Below, piece by piece: positions 35,901 to 46,383 of a stretch of 64,000 bases of DNA. A program made the translations under genes and the position numbers. The notes under the pieces were generated by a model. The model was not told the DNA's origin. It was given only the letters and a program-made list of their open reading frames with translations, and did not search any database. The number at the start of each line of letters is the position of its first letter. Within the stretch, counting starts at the first letter, position 1. Source of the DNA: Gordionus sp. m RMFG-2023 (taxonomy: Eukaryota; Nematomorpha; Gordioida; Chordodea; Parachordodidae); NCBI RefSeq assembly GCF_954871325.1, contig NC_088779.1, positions 885,121-949,120 on the forward strand, given 5' to 3'.

Positions 35901-37533
35901 CGATCCAGAACCTCTAGTTTCTTATTCAAGCGATCTAATACCTAATTATATCAGAATCATATATATATATATGTATGTGGTTTATGTAAGTTAATAAGTG
36001 TCATTAGTGCCTTCTTTCTTATTTGCTTAGTATTATTAAAAGAGTTATAACGGCTATTATAGTGTTGATTCGGTCGATTTTTAAAACCGGTCCGGTTAAG
36101 GTTATAACTAAAATAATATTATGTAAGCCCAGAGATTTTTTTTCTCATAGTTGGCAAAAAGAGTTTGGACATCTATTCGCTAAATCTTGAGGATCTAAAA
36201 TCTTAATCCGGCCGGTTATTAAAAATCGACACGAACCGGGCATTTTAACGACACTAACGTTATAAGAAAACTTAAAGTTTTTTTGAAAAAGAAAGAAAGA
36301 AAGAAAGAAAATTATCCATTCATCTTTACTTCTATACTGGGATTGGGATTATAACTTCTTTGAGATGGCACGCTATATTGAGATAATGATTGAGAGTAAC
36401 CTTTTTCGTACATCATACGGTACCTTGAAATTATTATATTTTTGTTGACGAATTAAAGTTTAGAATAGTTATATAGTGTCGTTAAACGGCTCGGCTAACT
36501 CGATATTTTAGCCGGAAAAAATATTGCCTAGGCCTCTAGATTTTACTAATTGATGTCTCTTAGACCTTTTGTGCCATCTCTGAGCAAAATCTTCAGGCTC
36601 GCCTAATAATTATTCTGGATAAAATATTGAGTCAGCCGTTTTTAAAAACCGGCTTGAATCCTATCCGTTTAACAACCCTAGTATAGTTAACACATATAAA
36701 ATGCTTCATATATAATATAAATACCAGAGCCAGAATTCGATAGTTGACTTTGAGGTTGGTTTAATTAGCACACCGAATTGTCCGTACAAACAGCTTTGGA
36801 TGATGCTGGAGGGCAAGTATACCCATCTGACTATATTATTAAAATTCAAAAAAAAATTTTGAAAGATTTTTATATCAGTGAAATAATGTAACGTACCTGT
36901 CGACATAATTTCGTCGCCCAATGGCAAAGATGCTGCGTGTGGATTGGCGTGGCACCAGCACACGGCGGCATAAAATATGTCCAACTCGGAATCGATCATT
37001 AGACCGTCATAACTGAGAAGCTTGAGGACCGCTCTAGGACCCGCGCTTAGGAAGGCCGCACTGTCTCTTATCAAATAAAAGTCTGGAATGAATGTCAGTT
37101 ATAAAATGGTTTATTTTAATCTCAAAAATTTTACCAGACGATAGGTGTCTCAATACCAAGTCAACTAAACTAATCATCTCTAAATTTTCGGCTGCTAGCA
37201 GAATGTCGAAACAATTTTCCTTTTTGTAGATATAAATTCCTATTTATTTTTGTTGAACACATGTTTATACAATAAAGAATAAAAGAAGTTTGAGAAATAA
37301 TTACCCGTTTTCAGATATTGTTCAATATGGTCGAACACGTGATCTGAACAGATTTCTCTGCTTACTATTAAAGGTCCATCGAATCGCCACATTCTAAGTG
37401 CTCTGGCAAAATAGTTACTGTTATTGAATAGAGAATGATATGGGATCCAAAATTTTCTGTTCGATACAATAATTGGAACGCTTCCATCCGTTGGCACGGA
37501 GGAATCCAAGCTCATAGAAGACTCATCCCACAT
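24557..37533 (-). CDS. BTB-BACK-kelch protein, eighteen exons
   Basis: Exons, 5' to 3': 37533-37305, 37239-37135, 37082-36897, 36830-36725, 36423-36330, 35941-35865, 35813-35776, 35719-35644, 35282-35093, 32099-31969, 29183-29131, 28899-28845, 28795-28662, 28120-27940, 27875-27681, 27152-26938, 26098-26057, 24671-24557. All junction phases agree; the ends at 35644, 35282 and 35093 are the least certain. BTB covers about residues 18-110 (VPIIVSNRKFWIPYHSLF, QYLKTG, NCFDILLAAENLEMI), then a BACK-like region (IDSELDIFYAAVCWCHAN, VRWVYLPSS). A linker of about 280 residues is Arg/Lys/Ser-rich, with Cys groups CSVC, CERC, CLDCHVSKRRCSC. Four to five kelch blades follow (EVYVIGG, QLYVVGG with SVEVYDPFEKTWK, YLYLIGG, NSIEQLDTEAWTFGK). 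BTB-kelch proteins usually serve as Cullin-3 adaptors. The kelch part lacks a sixth blade and a stop before a good donor (CAAAG/GTTTAT), so it may run on into the kinase exons at 24037; if unspliced it would stop soon after. Confidence 0.85.
24820..25148. mobile_element. MITE, CAATGACAT ends, copy A (kelch intron)
   Basis: The ends CAATGGACATTTAATG and ATTACATGTCATTG carry inverted CTAGACTGACGATGC-type arms. The flanks AGATAGAT (24812-24819) and GGATAGAT (25149-25156) are an 8-bp duplication with one mismatch. Internal inverted motifs CCGCCATTTTGGTAACC and GGTAACCAAAATGGCGTCC lie toward each end. Two further copies are at 57307 and 58136. Confidence 0.85.
25341..25500. mobile_element. GC-rich transposon end, unclear borders
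   Basis: GGGGCCCGCCCGCGAG and ACCGGCCCGGCCCGGCCGGG near the left, GGGACAGCAGGTCTCTGA at the right. This GC-rich patch in AT-rich intron DNA resembles the subterminal arrays of the TAGAGGTCT-type elements, but I could not fix a duplication. Confidence 0.35.
28345..28612 (+). mobile_element. tRNA-derived SINE, copy 1 (kelch intron)
   Basis: GGTTCGAATCCCGGC at 28379-28393 is a tRNA B-box for RNA polymerase III. It is followed by a body with CGGGACTCGACCACGTGATT and ATTTTTGGTCGGTGGGTAT that recurs at 34430-35037. A B-box fused to a repeated body is the definition of a tRNA-related SINE; the A-box is not clear. Confidence 0.7.
28975..29080. mobile_element. Small GC-rich element end sharing sequence with 26870-26910
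   Basis: CGACCCGGCCCGATTCGACC at the left; ACCCGGGCGGGCCTTCAGGTC with CTTTTC at the right. The right end is the inverse of AAAAGACCTGAAGGCCCGCC at about 26870, so both are ends of one dispersed GC-rich family. Target duplications are not clear. Confidence 0.5.
30377..30981. repeat. 600-bp polypyrimidine array (TTC/TTCTC) in a kelch intron
   Basis: Almost pure C and T on the plus strand, with alternating blocks of TTC and TTCTC. It creates long spurious frames on both strands. Located between kelch exons at 29183 and 31969, it makes the gene's transcript carry about 600 purines. Confidence 0.98.
31157..31478. mobile_element. MITE of the TAGTGTTG family with an internal GAAA tract
   Basis: TAGTGTTGTTAAACGGCTCG at the left, GAGCCGTTTAGCAAAACTTA at the right. 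The family signatures GCCTCGAGATTTCGG and CTTCAGGCTTGTGTAATATT are separated by a GGAAGG/CCTTCC run and a (GAAA)n tract at 31288-31354. The microsatellite has grown inside the element. No clear target duplication. Confidence 0.75.
32270..32545 (+). mobile_element. tRNA-like fragments, possible split SINE
   Basis: GCTCAGTTGGTAATGCACCC at about 32287 resembles a tRNA A-box region. AGTTCAAGTCTTGTG at about 32500 resembles a B-box. They are about 210 bases apart, so either one SINE was interrupted or these are two fragments. Not a functional tRNA gene. Confidence 0.35.
32832..32955. repeat. (GAAA)n then (ATAA)n microsatellite in a kelch intron
   Basis: About 25 GAAA units followed by ATAA units. 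Flanked by GAACGGGCGGGGTTAAAC on the left and GAACGGGCGAGCGAGGG on the right, GC-rich motifs of the kind found in TAGAGGTCT-type elements. The right flank ends with CTATTGCAGACCGTTA at 33076, suggesting the tract expanded inside such an element. Confidence 0.9.
34047..34178. mobile_element. Short hAT MITE, TAGAGGTCT ends, perfect 8-bp duplication
   Basis: Starts TAGAGGTCTTCATTGGGC and ends GTCCATTACAGACCGTTA. The perfect flanking repeat ATTTGAAC lies at 34039-34046 and 34179-34186. At 132 bp it is a short relative of the element at 19977-20452. In a kelch intron. Confidence 0.85.
34430..35037 (+). mobile_element. SINE copies interrupted by a MITE
   Basis: 34430-34577 has a B-box-like GGTTGAATCCCAGC and the body CGGACTCGACCACGTGAT, as in the SINE at 28345. 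It is cut there by a TAGTGTTG-family MITE (34578-34780). A second SINE-related segment at about 34820-35037 carries the tail motifs ATCACGTGATTCCTTTATCA, TATGGTCGGTATCTAGCAA and CAGTTATCCATCATTAA. The segment ends just short of a kelch exon. Confidence 0.6.
34578..34780. mobile_element. MITE of the TAGTGTTG family inside a SINE
   Basis: The interior signature TAGAGATTTTGCTCGTAG and the right end GGGCCATTTAGCAACACT identify the family; the left end (AAAAACGGCTCAATTTTC) lacks the first bases. It follows directly on ACGTGAT of the SINE body, so it inserted into, or recombined with, the SINE. Confidence 0.6.
36060..36256. mobile_element. MITE of the TAGTGTTG family filling part of kelch intron 5
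   Basis: TAGTGTTGATTCGGTCG at the left and GGGCATTTTAACGACACTA at the right, with CAGAGATTTTTTTTCTCATA inside. Diverged copy without a clear duplication. It occupies about half of a 388-bp intron. Confidence 0.6.
36474..36680. mobile_element. MITE of the TAGTGTTG family filling most of kelch intron 4
   Basis: TAGTGTCGTTAAACGGCTCG at the left and CCGTTTAACAACCCTA at the right; interior GAGCAAAATCTTCAGGCTCG. The intron is 301 bp and the element about 207 bp of it. Confidence 0.75.
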
Positions 37534-37729
37534 ATTAGAATTTATTTAATTATTAAGTTATTCTTTTTTACATTTAGACGTCTATGATTAGTCATAAAAT
37601 TAATTATCATTGAATTTGGATAATGATTTTGTTACTTATAATTAACGCAATATATTTTTTACTTGATTACGTTATACGTTGTAGAAGCGAAATAATAACG
37701 ATTTAATAAATGATTATATTTGTGGTGCT
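37534..37729. other. Upstream region of the kelch gene
   Basis: About 200 AT-rich bases between the start codon at 37533 and a MITE. This is where the 5' UTR and promoter should lie unless an upstream exon exists. No TATA-like or initiator element can be picked out from the AT-rich background. Confidence 0.3.
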
Positions 37730-37952
37730 TGGTGTAGTTAAACGGCTCGTTTTGAACCGAATTTCAAAGAAAGACTTACTTAATACTTCATCCAGAAAAA
37801 TATTATGCAAGCCTGAAGATTTTACTCTTAGTAGGAACTTTAGACATATATTTTTCGAAATCTAGAGGCTAAAGGCAATATTTTTCTGGCTAAAATATAT
37901 TGAGTTAGCCGTTTTGAAAAATCGGCTCAAAACGAGCCGTTCAATGACACTA
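37730..37952. mobile_element. MITE of the TAGTGTTG family upstream of the kelch gene
   Basis: Perfect 8-bp duplication GTGGTGCT (37722-37729 and 37953-37960) around ends TGGTGTAGTTAAACGGCTC and GAGCCGTTCAATGACACTA. This copy fixes the family's true ends and its hAT-like duplication length. Confidence 0.92.
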
Positions 37953-38079
37953 GTGGTGCTCGGAATCTATGCAGAGCACCGCGATCTTTACAAAGAGGTA
38001 GTGTAAGAATTAGGAAATTACTTTACGTATTGAAAAATTTATCGGGAATTCCAATAAATAATGTAGGTAGTTTTATTTT

Positions 38080-38315
38080 AGCTCAAACTGGATCTTTTCC
38101 TGTCTAGAATTAAAAAATTTTTGCAATGACTTGGAGCTCAATATGTTTTATCCTGAACAAAATACTACGTAAGCCTTGAAGATTTTTCGCGAAGGGCGTT
38201 TTTATACATCTATTAGTCCCATCTCGAGGGCTAACGCAATATTATCCTGGCTAAAATATTTGGGTTAGCCGTGTTTAAAAATCGCTTCGAATCGAGGCCG
38301 TACACTACCTAGGAG
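38080..38315. mobile_element. Degraded MITE, TAGTGTTG family
   Basis: Interior signatures TAAGCCTTGAAGATTTTTCG, GGCTAACGCAATATTATCCT and GGTTAGCCGTGTTTAAAA mark it as a member, but the ends are diverged and no duplication is visible. Confidence 0.55.
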
Positions 38316-38534
38316 ACTTACAGTGGTCTAAACATTAAGCGTGCCCGGATACGAAATATATATTTTCGGGCAACGCCCGAATTATGAGCGGTAAATAAAT
38401 AATAAACGATTCATAGTGCCTTAACAAATCTTAACCGATCAATTTATATAATTTATAAATAAAAAAAATTGTTTTTATATTATTGACCCTAGGGTCTGGT
38501 ATGGGTTTTGTTACCCTAAAATATATCTGCCCAC

Positions 38535-38706
38535 TAGTGTTGTTATACGGGGTCCGCTTAAGATTTTAGTTAAAATAGTATTTTCTAAAGTCTCGAGATA
38601 TTTTCTAAAGAGAGGCCCAAACTTTCCTGCAGTCTATCAGAAAAATCTGCGGAATTACGTAATATTATTTTGTCTAAAATCTTAATCTTGCCGTTTAACA
38701 AGACTA
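38535..38706. mobile_element. MITE of the TAGTGTTG family, perfect duplication
   Basis: Ends TAGTGTTGTTATACGGGG and GCCGTTTAACAAGACTA, flanked by a perfect 8-bp repeat CTGCCCAC (38527-38534 and 38707-38714). At 172 bp, shorter than most copies. Confidence 0.92.
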
Positions 38707-38783
38707 CTGCCCACTTTGGACTATCGAGTTCCAAAGAAAGAAAGAAAGAAAGAAAGAAAGATTGAGTTAAGGAAAGAAAAGAA

Positions 38784-39950
38784 TTGGACCTTACTAAAAT
38801 TAGTTACGGGATTTACGAACAGGTATGGATGAAGTTAAATCAACACTCCAGACTTAATGCGGGAAAATGTTGTTCAAATAGCTACATCGACGGAGACGAC
38901 GGTAATGATGACCCATTACAAAATTATCTGCAGGAAATGAGATTAATAAAAATATCGAAGACGGGTAAGGAAGGAAAGAAGTATGACAATTTATAAGCCA
39001 GTATTATCAAAAATTATTCGTTATCCATAGTGCCCAAATTCAAATGCAATTTGTCATAATTGTGGTAATAAAAGGACATTTACACAAAGTATGCGGAAGG
39101 AATAGTGGTTGTGAAAGAATATACTCTAAAGATAGATGTCCCGGAAATGGAGCGAGAAAGTTTTCGAGGATTAGGATTCTTCAGAGGAATCGCTGAAAAA
39201 AATTTGAGGTGAAGTTATTGATGGATAAAATATATTTATTTTTAAATTGACACAGGATCGGCAGTCTCCATTTTGAATATAGCAAAAGGCTTACCGTTTC
39301 AATATACTAGTAACAAGAGCGGATATTATTTTAAAATAATTTTATAATAATCTAATGATCTATATTTGAGGTAAATGTATCCTCATATATCTGAATTTAG
39401 AATTCAATGGTATTAATTTGATAAGGGGTAAATTTAATAGACAAATTAAATTTAATAATCATAATATTTCAATGTATTACAATTAATGAGGCTTGGGGGG
39501 ATAATATTGAACAAAAACTTTCATCATTATTTATTAGAAAATTAGGTTTACTGAAAAGATTTCAAAGCAAGTTTATGGGACAACCCAACCCCAACTTTCA
39601 ATGTCTTAAAAGCAGACAGATACCATTGGCGTGGAAGACAATGGAATCTATGGGAGCTTTAGAAAAGCTGAAATTCGAATATCGCTTCTCCGATCGTGCC
39701 TGCACTGAAAAAAAAGATGGATGCTTACGAATCTGCAGTGACTTCCTACAAACATATAATGCAAATATTTTGTCCTCTACACAGAATTAATGAATTATTA
39801 GCCACATTAGGTAATGGATCAAAATATACTGCATTAGATTTATCGGTAGCGTATTTTCAAATAGCACTGAGGAGGTGTTAGTGAACAACACTCCTAGTGG
39901 ATTGCATCGTTTCACACTTATGTTTGGGCAGCGCTTCAGCGTCAAGATTA
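38784..39950 (+). mobile_element. Ty3/gypsy-type retroelement fossil, upstream piece
   Basis: Broken remnant with recognisable parts in the expected order: a nucleocapsid-like zinc knuckle near 39040-39110, an aspartic protease active-site region near 39245, and the N-terminal half of a reverse transcriptase near 39570-39950. It carries many breaks and no long terminal repeats were recognised, so it is old. The reverse transcriptase stops at about 39950, and a piece matching the adjoining part of the domain is found at 47030. Confidence 0.75.
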
Positions 39951-40224
39951 ATAAATAGTAAAAAAAAAGCTAAGAATTTTTTTCTGATTTCCTCAGAATA
40001 TTTTTAAAAATCATAGTAGATTTTACAAATTTTTTTTATAAATATTAGGATTATTATTTTATTTAATTTTCCGAGTTATTAAGATATTATAGAGAATTAA
40101 TCAAAAAATTATGTTATGTATGTACACCTAAATAAAAATAAATAGTAATCATTTCTGAGCAATTATATTATATTGTGAAAATTATTATTACTTAGCAAAA
40201 TCATACCTTGAGAATACAGTGAAA

Positions 40225-40450
40225 TTTACTTGAAGTAGTTTTAATTTCGGAGTAATTAAGGCAAAATAAATTATATACGCTATAGAACTAAATAATCTAT
40301 ATGTATTGTAACCCTAACCCCAACACTAACCCCAATCATCTTTTGGGAATAAAGTAAAAATTAACTTTAAGTAGTTGTAATTCTGAGTAATTAAGGGCAA
40401 AAAAAACAATACATCATGTAGCACTAACCTATATGTATTGTAACCCTTAG
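40225..40450. repeat. Diverged tandem pair with telomere-like motifs
   Basis: Two copies of about 100-125 bp (starting near 40225 and 40352) share GAAGTAGTTTTAAT/TAAGTAGTTGTAAT, GAGTAATTAAGG and CTATATGTATTGTAACCCT. The first copy ends in ACCCTAACCCCAACACTAACC, an interstitial telomere-like run at 40311-40334. Confidence 0.7.
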
Positions 40451-41911
40451 CCTAATAAACGATTAATAATATTAATAATTATTTTTTTATTATTGAAATT
40501 TTACCTTTGCTAAAATAAAGATACTCTTCTGATATTCTTAATTCCGAGCTAATTCCCTAACGAAAAATATATTGAATGGTTTTTCAATATGTAATATAAT
40601 TAAATTTGAAAATGAGTAAATATTTATAAGTTAATTTATTTATCTATATTTGCTACCATGCTATACACTAATACTAATAATCCACAAAATTGTCATGAAA
40701 TGTAAGTAAACTAGCATACACTACTAATCTTATTGTATAAAAGTATTCCCCTACCCTTTTACCCTCACAAATATATATATTCCTGGTTCAAGGCCCATTT
40801 TGGGGGAGTGAATTAGTAATATATATATTGAACTTGAAAGACTTTAATATTAATCGAATAATATTTAAATTCTAATAATATAATATTCTAAATTAAATAT
40901 TCATCAAAACTCAATAATTAACGATTGTATGTAGCAAAAAATATTTATTCCTTAATATTTTAAAATTATTTTTTTCTTTGAATTATCAATTGCAAAATAA
41001 TGTAAGTTTTAAATTAGATCAAGATAAATTTATAATCTAAGTAAAGGTAATTTTCTGTAAATTATTTGGCAATACCTATAATTTTATCGCCTGAAGAGGA
41101 ATACATGACTTTTTGTATATACTATAATGCTTGATTTCTAACATACCTGTAAGTAACAAAATAATTTTGTTTATCATAATATTGATAAAAAAAGTAATAA
41201 TTTATAAAAAAAGGAATATAATTTATGTTAAAGTATAGTTATAAAAAAAATATTAAAATAATGTGTAATCTTGACATTTATTCCTTTAACGTGTATCTCA
41301 TTTTTGTGAGACACCCCTGCTAGTAAAAAAATATATTTTGTTTCCGAATATATCAAAAATTGATCTTTATATTATTTTCAATGTAATAAAAACACAAAAC
41401 TTGTTTTGAAAGTCAAATTTTTTGTTGGGTTCATTAAATATTAAGTGTTTATATTTAAAAAAGTGTATTCGGAGGTGTGTCACATTTGTTTGTCGCCAAT
41501 CTTGTCAAATTATCTTGTTTATTATCAATTTTATCCTAAAATTAAAAAATTTTCATAAGTAGAAACCAAATAATTTTACTATTCATTATAAAAAGATGAT
41601 ATATTTTTTTTTTTGCATAAATTTATGAGATAAAATAAATTGCCTAAACTTTTCATCTATTACCATTCTTCTGTTTTAAAAATATTTAAGTTATGAGTAT
41701 TTTGGGAAGAATTTGATTTTTGTTATCATATCTCTATTTTTCAGCTTATTTTAAATAAATATTATATTCATAATTTTTAAAATAAATAATCGTAAATGAT
41801 GGTAATTATACTATAATTTCTAAAAAAAATTTAATAATGTCATCCCTGGGTCTACTACATTCTATAACTAATAGAGATTTTTCCAATTTGTTTTATGTAT
41901 ACAATTAAAAT
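40451..41911. other. AT-rich DNA inside the retroelement-splitting segment
   Basis: No gene recognised. An inverted pair TGTGAGACACCCC (about 41311) and GGAGGTGTGTCACA (about 41472), 150 bases apart, may be a small decayed element. The stretch just upstream of 41912 is the likely promoter of the secreted peptide gene. Confidence 0.4.
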
Positions 41912-42813
41912 ATGATTAAAATTTTCAATCTATATGGATATTTATTTGCTTCTATCATTATGATGAATGTTTTAATTCACGGAGCCAATGGATGTTATGA
42001 ATGTATACACACATATATATATATAAATTAATTAATCTTGTTTTATATACGAATCATAATTTTATTTTATCTTCAAGATGATTCTCAGAATGATATAATA
42101 AAAAGACAGCTAGAATACTTAGGAAAAACTAGTAAATCTATACTTAACTATAAATTAACAATTTCATTAAATAATTTAAGTATATATATAAAAAACAATT
42201 GATTAAACAAATTTTGTTTTTTATTTAAAGATTTGGAAAGATTCTGTTCCGATATTTGCATCACAAACGAATATGCCTGTTGCATATGTCCGTAAGTTAA
42301 ATAATTTTTATGTTTAACGATTCATCTACTTTCCAATATCTTGCACTGTTGAAAATATATCGTAACCAACTCTAAGACATTAAATAAAATATATGATAAA
42401 TTAACCAAATTCTGAATAAATAAATGTAATCGTATGGCAGGGCATAAGGAAATTCACATGTTCTAATAAATAACATTTTAAGCTATAATCTCCCTCCCAA
42501 CCCCACACCAAAAAAATATATAGAATATATAATTTATCAAATTAATGACTAAATTTAAACTATTATAGGATAAAAAGTATTTTTATAAAGAAAAAAAATA
42601 TTTTTAAAAATATATAATATAACCAAGGGTCTACAATCGTAAAGATCTCCAGTATGGAGATAATCAATAATGATAGTGGTTCCTCGTTCCCTCTGCCCCC
42701 CCCACACCTCTGGAAAAAATCTTAGAACCTGATGCTCTAAAAATTGAAACCATATTATATTATAACCTATTAAATATATATATATTTACAGACTCATTAA
42801 TCTCGTCGGATAG
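41912..42813 (+). CDS. Small secreted cysteine-rich peptide, four exons, 75 aa
   Basis: Exons 41912-42002, 42078-42131, 42231-42291 and 42792-42813 join with GT-AG introns and matching phases (1, 1, 2) and end in TAG. The protein opens with a signal peptide (MIKIFNLYG, then a hydrophobic stretch to about residue 27, IHGANG). The mature part of about 48 residues contains KRQLEYLGK and six cysteines at 28, 54, 58, 65, 66 and 68, that is C...C-x3-C-x6-CC-x-C, which could form three disulfides. A KR pair at 39-40 could allow processing. I do not recognise the family. Extracellular signalling, defence or structural roles are all possible. The introns are short (75-500 bp). The gene lies within the 7-kb segment that separates two retroelement pieces, so it may have moved with that segment. 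The four short exons were found by eye; transcript support would settle them. Confidence 0.6.
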
Positions 42814-44100
42814 ACGTCAACGATTGGCAAGTTAATCAACCTCCTTATCTTGTTAATTATCAGCATTCTTCATATTTAATTTTTTTTATTTATTTTAAAA
42901 TATCTATTGCAAAAATTATAACTTATAGTTCGTGATTTAGTGACAAGATATAGCATCTTTATTATATTCATCTTGTATCATCAAATGTTATTATAATTGA
43001 AATATTTTTTATAAAATAAAAATACACATTTATTTTTTATTAAAAAAAAATGGTTCATACTTTCTATAAAGAAGGATGTTGGACTATAAAAGGGTTTAAA
43101 AAAAAATAGGCATCATTATGTTTAGAAATAAGAATTTACTCCTTGATTAATCATATGATAATATTAGTGTTGTTAAACGGCTCCAACTCAATATATTAGC
43201 CAGAAAAATATTGCCCAAGCCTTGAGATTTCGGATAATATATGTTATAGACCCTTTGTTCCTTCTATAAGCAAAATCTTCAGGCTTGGGTAATATTTTTC
43301 CGGATGAAGAATTGAGTTAGCCGTTTTAAAAAATCGGCTCAAAACCGGCCCTTTAACAACAATAGTTAATATATGTCTATGATGTAAAAAAAAACGGATC
43401 TTAATTGCGTATACTGTTTAGAGCATATATTCTGGAAAAAAAAATTTACAATGATGGTATGAGTATTACCTATGTTATGTTGCTCTAGACCTAATGAATA
43501 ATATAAAAAATTGGTTATAATTAAAAGTAGAAAATTGATTTAGTTAAAATTAACACCCATACTTCGGCACGGAGAAATCCGTTCCTTCTTAAGATCTCAA
43601 AGATGAACTGTAGAGAATGTAAACATTTATCGTAATCGTTATTTTATTTTTACCACTTTTTCATAAGTCGTGTAAAAAAAAATAACTATTGTAATTCAAT
43701 TAATATTAAAGCGAAGATGAACCTAATGACAATTATAATAACAATAATCATAATCATTATTTTTAAACCTTTTTTAAACCTTTTTGAAGACTAAAAAATA
43801 AATATTGGGTTGTCATATTTTATTATTTGGTAAAATTTTTACAAATTTATTTATGGAAATAATGGTAAAAATATATCATTGTAAACATATTAAATTAACA
43901 CTTTAGTGAAGAAGATAAAGCATAGAAAATGAAAATTATCATAATTTTGTTTATTAACCTTTACATATTTTTTTGAAGATAATTCGATTTATAAACATGT
44001 CAAACTGTACCATAAAAAGCGACAATATTTATATTTTTTTTACATATAAAATAATTATAAAAATATATATATTAAAAAACAAATAAGCATATATTAAAAA
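42814..44100. other. AT-rich spacer with one MITE
   Basis: Non-coding apart from the MITE at 43165-43364. No open frame with plausible splice sites was found. Confidence 0.4.
43165..43364. mobile_element. MITE of the TAGTGTTG family
   Basis: Ends TAGTGTTGTTAAACGGCTC and GGCCCTTTAACAACAATA, flanked by GATAATAT and GTTAATAT (8 bp, one mismatch). Interior AGCAAAATCTTCAGGCTTGG. Confidence 0.85.
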
Positions 44101-44116
44101 TAAATTTTAAAATTTT

Positions 44117-44353
<237 letters not shown>

Positions 44354-46383
44354 TTTTCTTTAGATAAGAGAAGAGAAGAAATGTTGAGAGAAGAGAAGAA
44401 ATGAGGAGAGAATAAAAAGAAAGAAAGAAAATGTGTATAAAAAAAGAACTGAGAAAAAAATATATATTTTAAAAAAGGGGTACAAATCACCTTAGAGAAT
44501 AGTGAATGCTTAAAAAATTGGACCTGCATATTTTCAGGGAAATCTGCTGACGAAGGTATAATCCTTCACTGGGGTCCCCTGAGATCTGTCTCATTTTTTT
44601 TCCTATGATTTTAATGAAATTGAGGGCATCACTTCTCAAACATGCCTAGGATATTGGTAACGATTGGTATGAACACTGTGTTGGTGAGGCCAGCATTTTG
44701 TTTTTTTTTTAGGATTTCAGCCTATTAAAAAATAAAATGTAAAAATAATTAAAATTTCACAAAACGCTTAAAAAGTCGAAATTTAATCTTTTTGTCAGTG
44801 AATATTTTTGTCCTGCTTCATTTTTTCTAGGGTACTTTTTCCCGGGTTTTTTAATCAAGGTTATATCTTTCTATGATTCCTATTTTTATTCATTATTTCC
44901 AAAAAAAATTAGAAAACTTTTAAAAATAACGATAATAATAAATGTCACATTCTATTGTTAATCTTCATTTTAATTTTAGTTTAAGCTGTTATTTATATTT
45001 GACCCATTTGATTCGAAAAATTTTTATAATTTAGAAATAACAATTATGATAATATTTTCTATGGAATATCTTTAATAAAATCTTAATATAACATGTGTAA
45101 ATTTTAGGGGCTTAAAACACGCTAATTTGATTTTCTATATATTTTTGTTTACCCAGCGAAGCAACCCAGTGGATCTATAGATTGACATATCAGTTCCATT
45201 AGGGGGGGGGGCTAATTTCCATGGTTCCATTGATAGAACTTCAGTGCGAAATGACAACTATGTTTATAGATATCTAGGAGAACTATCACCACAATTAGAG
45301 TCTTTTCGGACAGCCGTGGCATGTATGTGTAGGCTGATACGGGGCAAATTTCTAAAAGAAACCTATCGTACCCCTCTATATCACTCTCAACTTGTTTAGT
45401 CCACATCAGCCTATCAACCCAAACATCTAGATTGAGTATCAGCTCAAGTGCTAGCTTTCACGTCTTAAAATAAATGCGAAGAGGTAATCCAACACCCAAT
45501 AACACAAATAAAGGTTATTATCAATAGCCTCCTCCTCTTTTTGTTAGTTATATAAATTTCCAAAGGATCTTAATTCCATTGGCAACATTGAATCGACACA
45601 AATGGTCAATAAAAACTATGGATTGGTGCTGCACACAAAGATTAAACTTCAACCTTCCTATCAGTTTTAGTGATGAAGGAGACGAGCCTCTAAAAGCTAT
45701 AATATCTCAAGATTATGACCTAACCACCAACACATAGGCGTAGCCAGGATTTTCCTAAGGGGGATTAAAAATTACTGCAGACCCAATTTTGGGCGGGCCT
45801 TGCTAGCAACAACGAAGATAGGGCTAAGATTGATTTCACGTCTGCCTTCTGCTTGGTCACTTTAGCACAAAGTAGACAATGATATTTTGGGTTTGTAATG
45901 TGAAATACCAAATATAGGTATAATACACATATGGACACTAATTTTTCGTCATCCAACAAAATATCATTCTTGACTTATGGACCGAAATAAATCGCTCATT
46001 ATTCTTTTTATTTCGACGTCATTATCATTTTCCATCACAACTTAGATACTGCCCTTTTCCTAAATATTAGACCCATTTATAGCTTATAAAATTAACACTA
46101 AGACGCGAAAATTAAACATTAAAATTATTTTATAAATAATCTTATTGATTTATCATTCCAATATTCAATTATTCGATTATTCAATTATTTAATTCAATTC
46201 ATATTCTAATACATTATTCCGTATTCCAAATCTTTTTCCAAATTCATATATTCAAAACTAATTAATAATAAAAACAACGGAGTAACGACAAGCAAATTAA
46301 CTAGACGAAATTAACTATCGATGAAAACAATATACGAAAAGGATATCTAGCTATAACGATTTAGAATAAAACAACGTACAAAC
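44354..46383. other. Mixed non-coding DNA with possible decayed coding traces
   Basis: Minus-strand frames at 45212-45406 (with VDRLMWTKQVES just upstream and EGYDRFLLEICPVSAY) and 45765-45959 have non-repetitive composition but match nothing I recognise. They may be remnants of a mobile element. GGCGTAGCCAGGATTTTCC at about 45737 looks like a transposon terminus. Confidence 0.3.
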
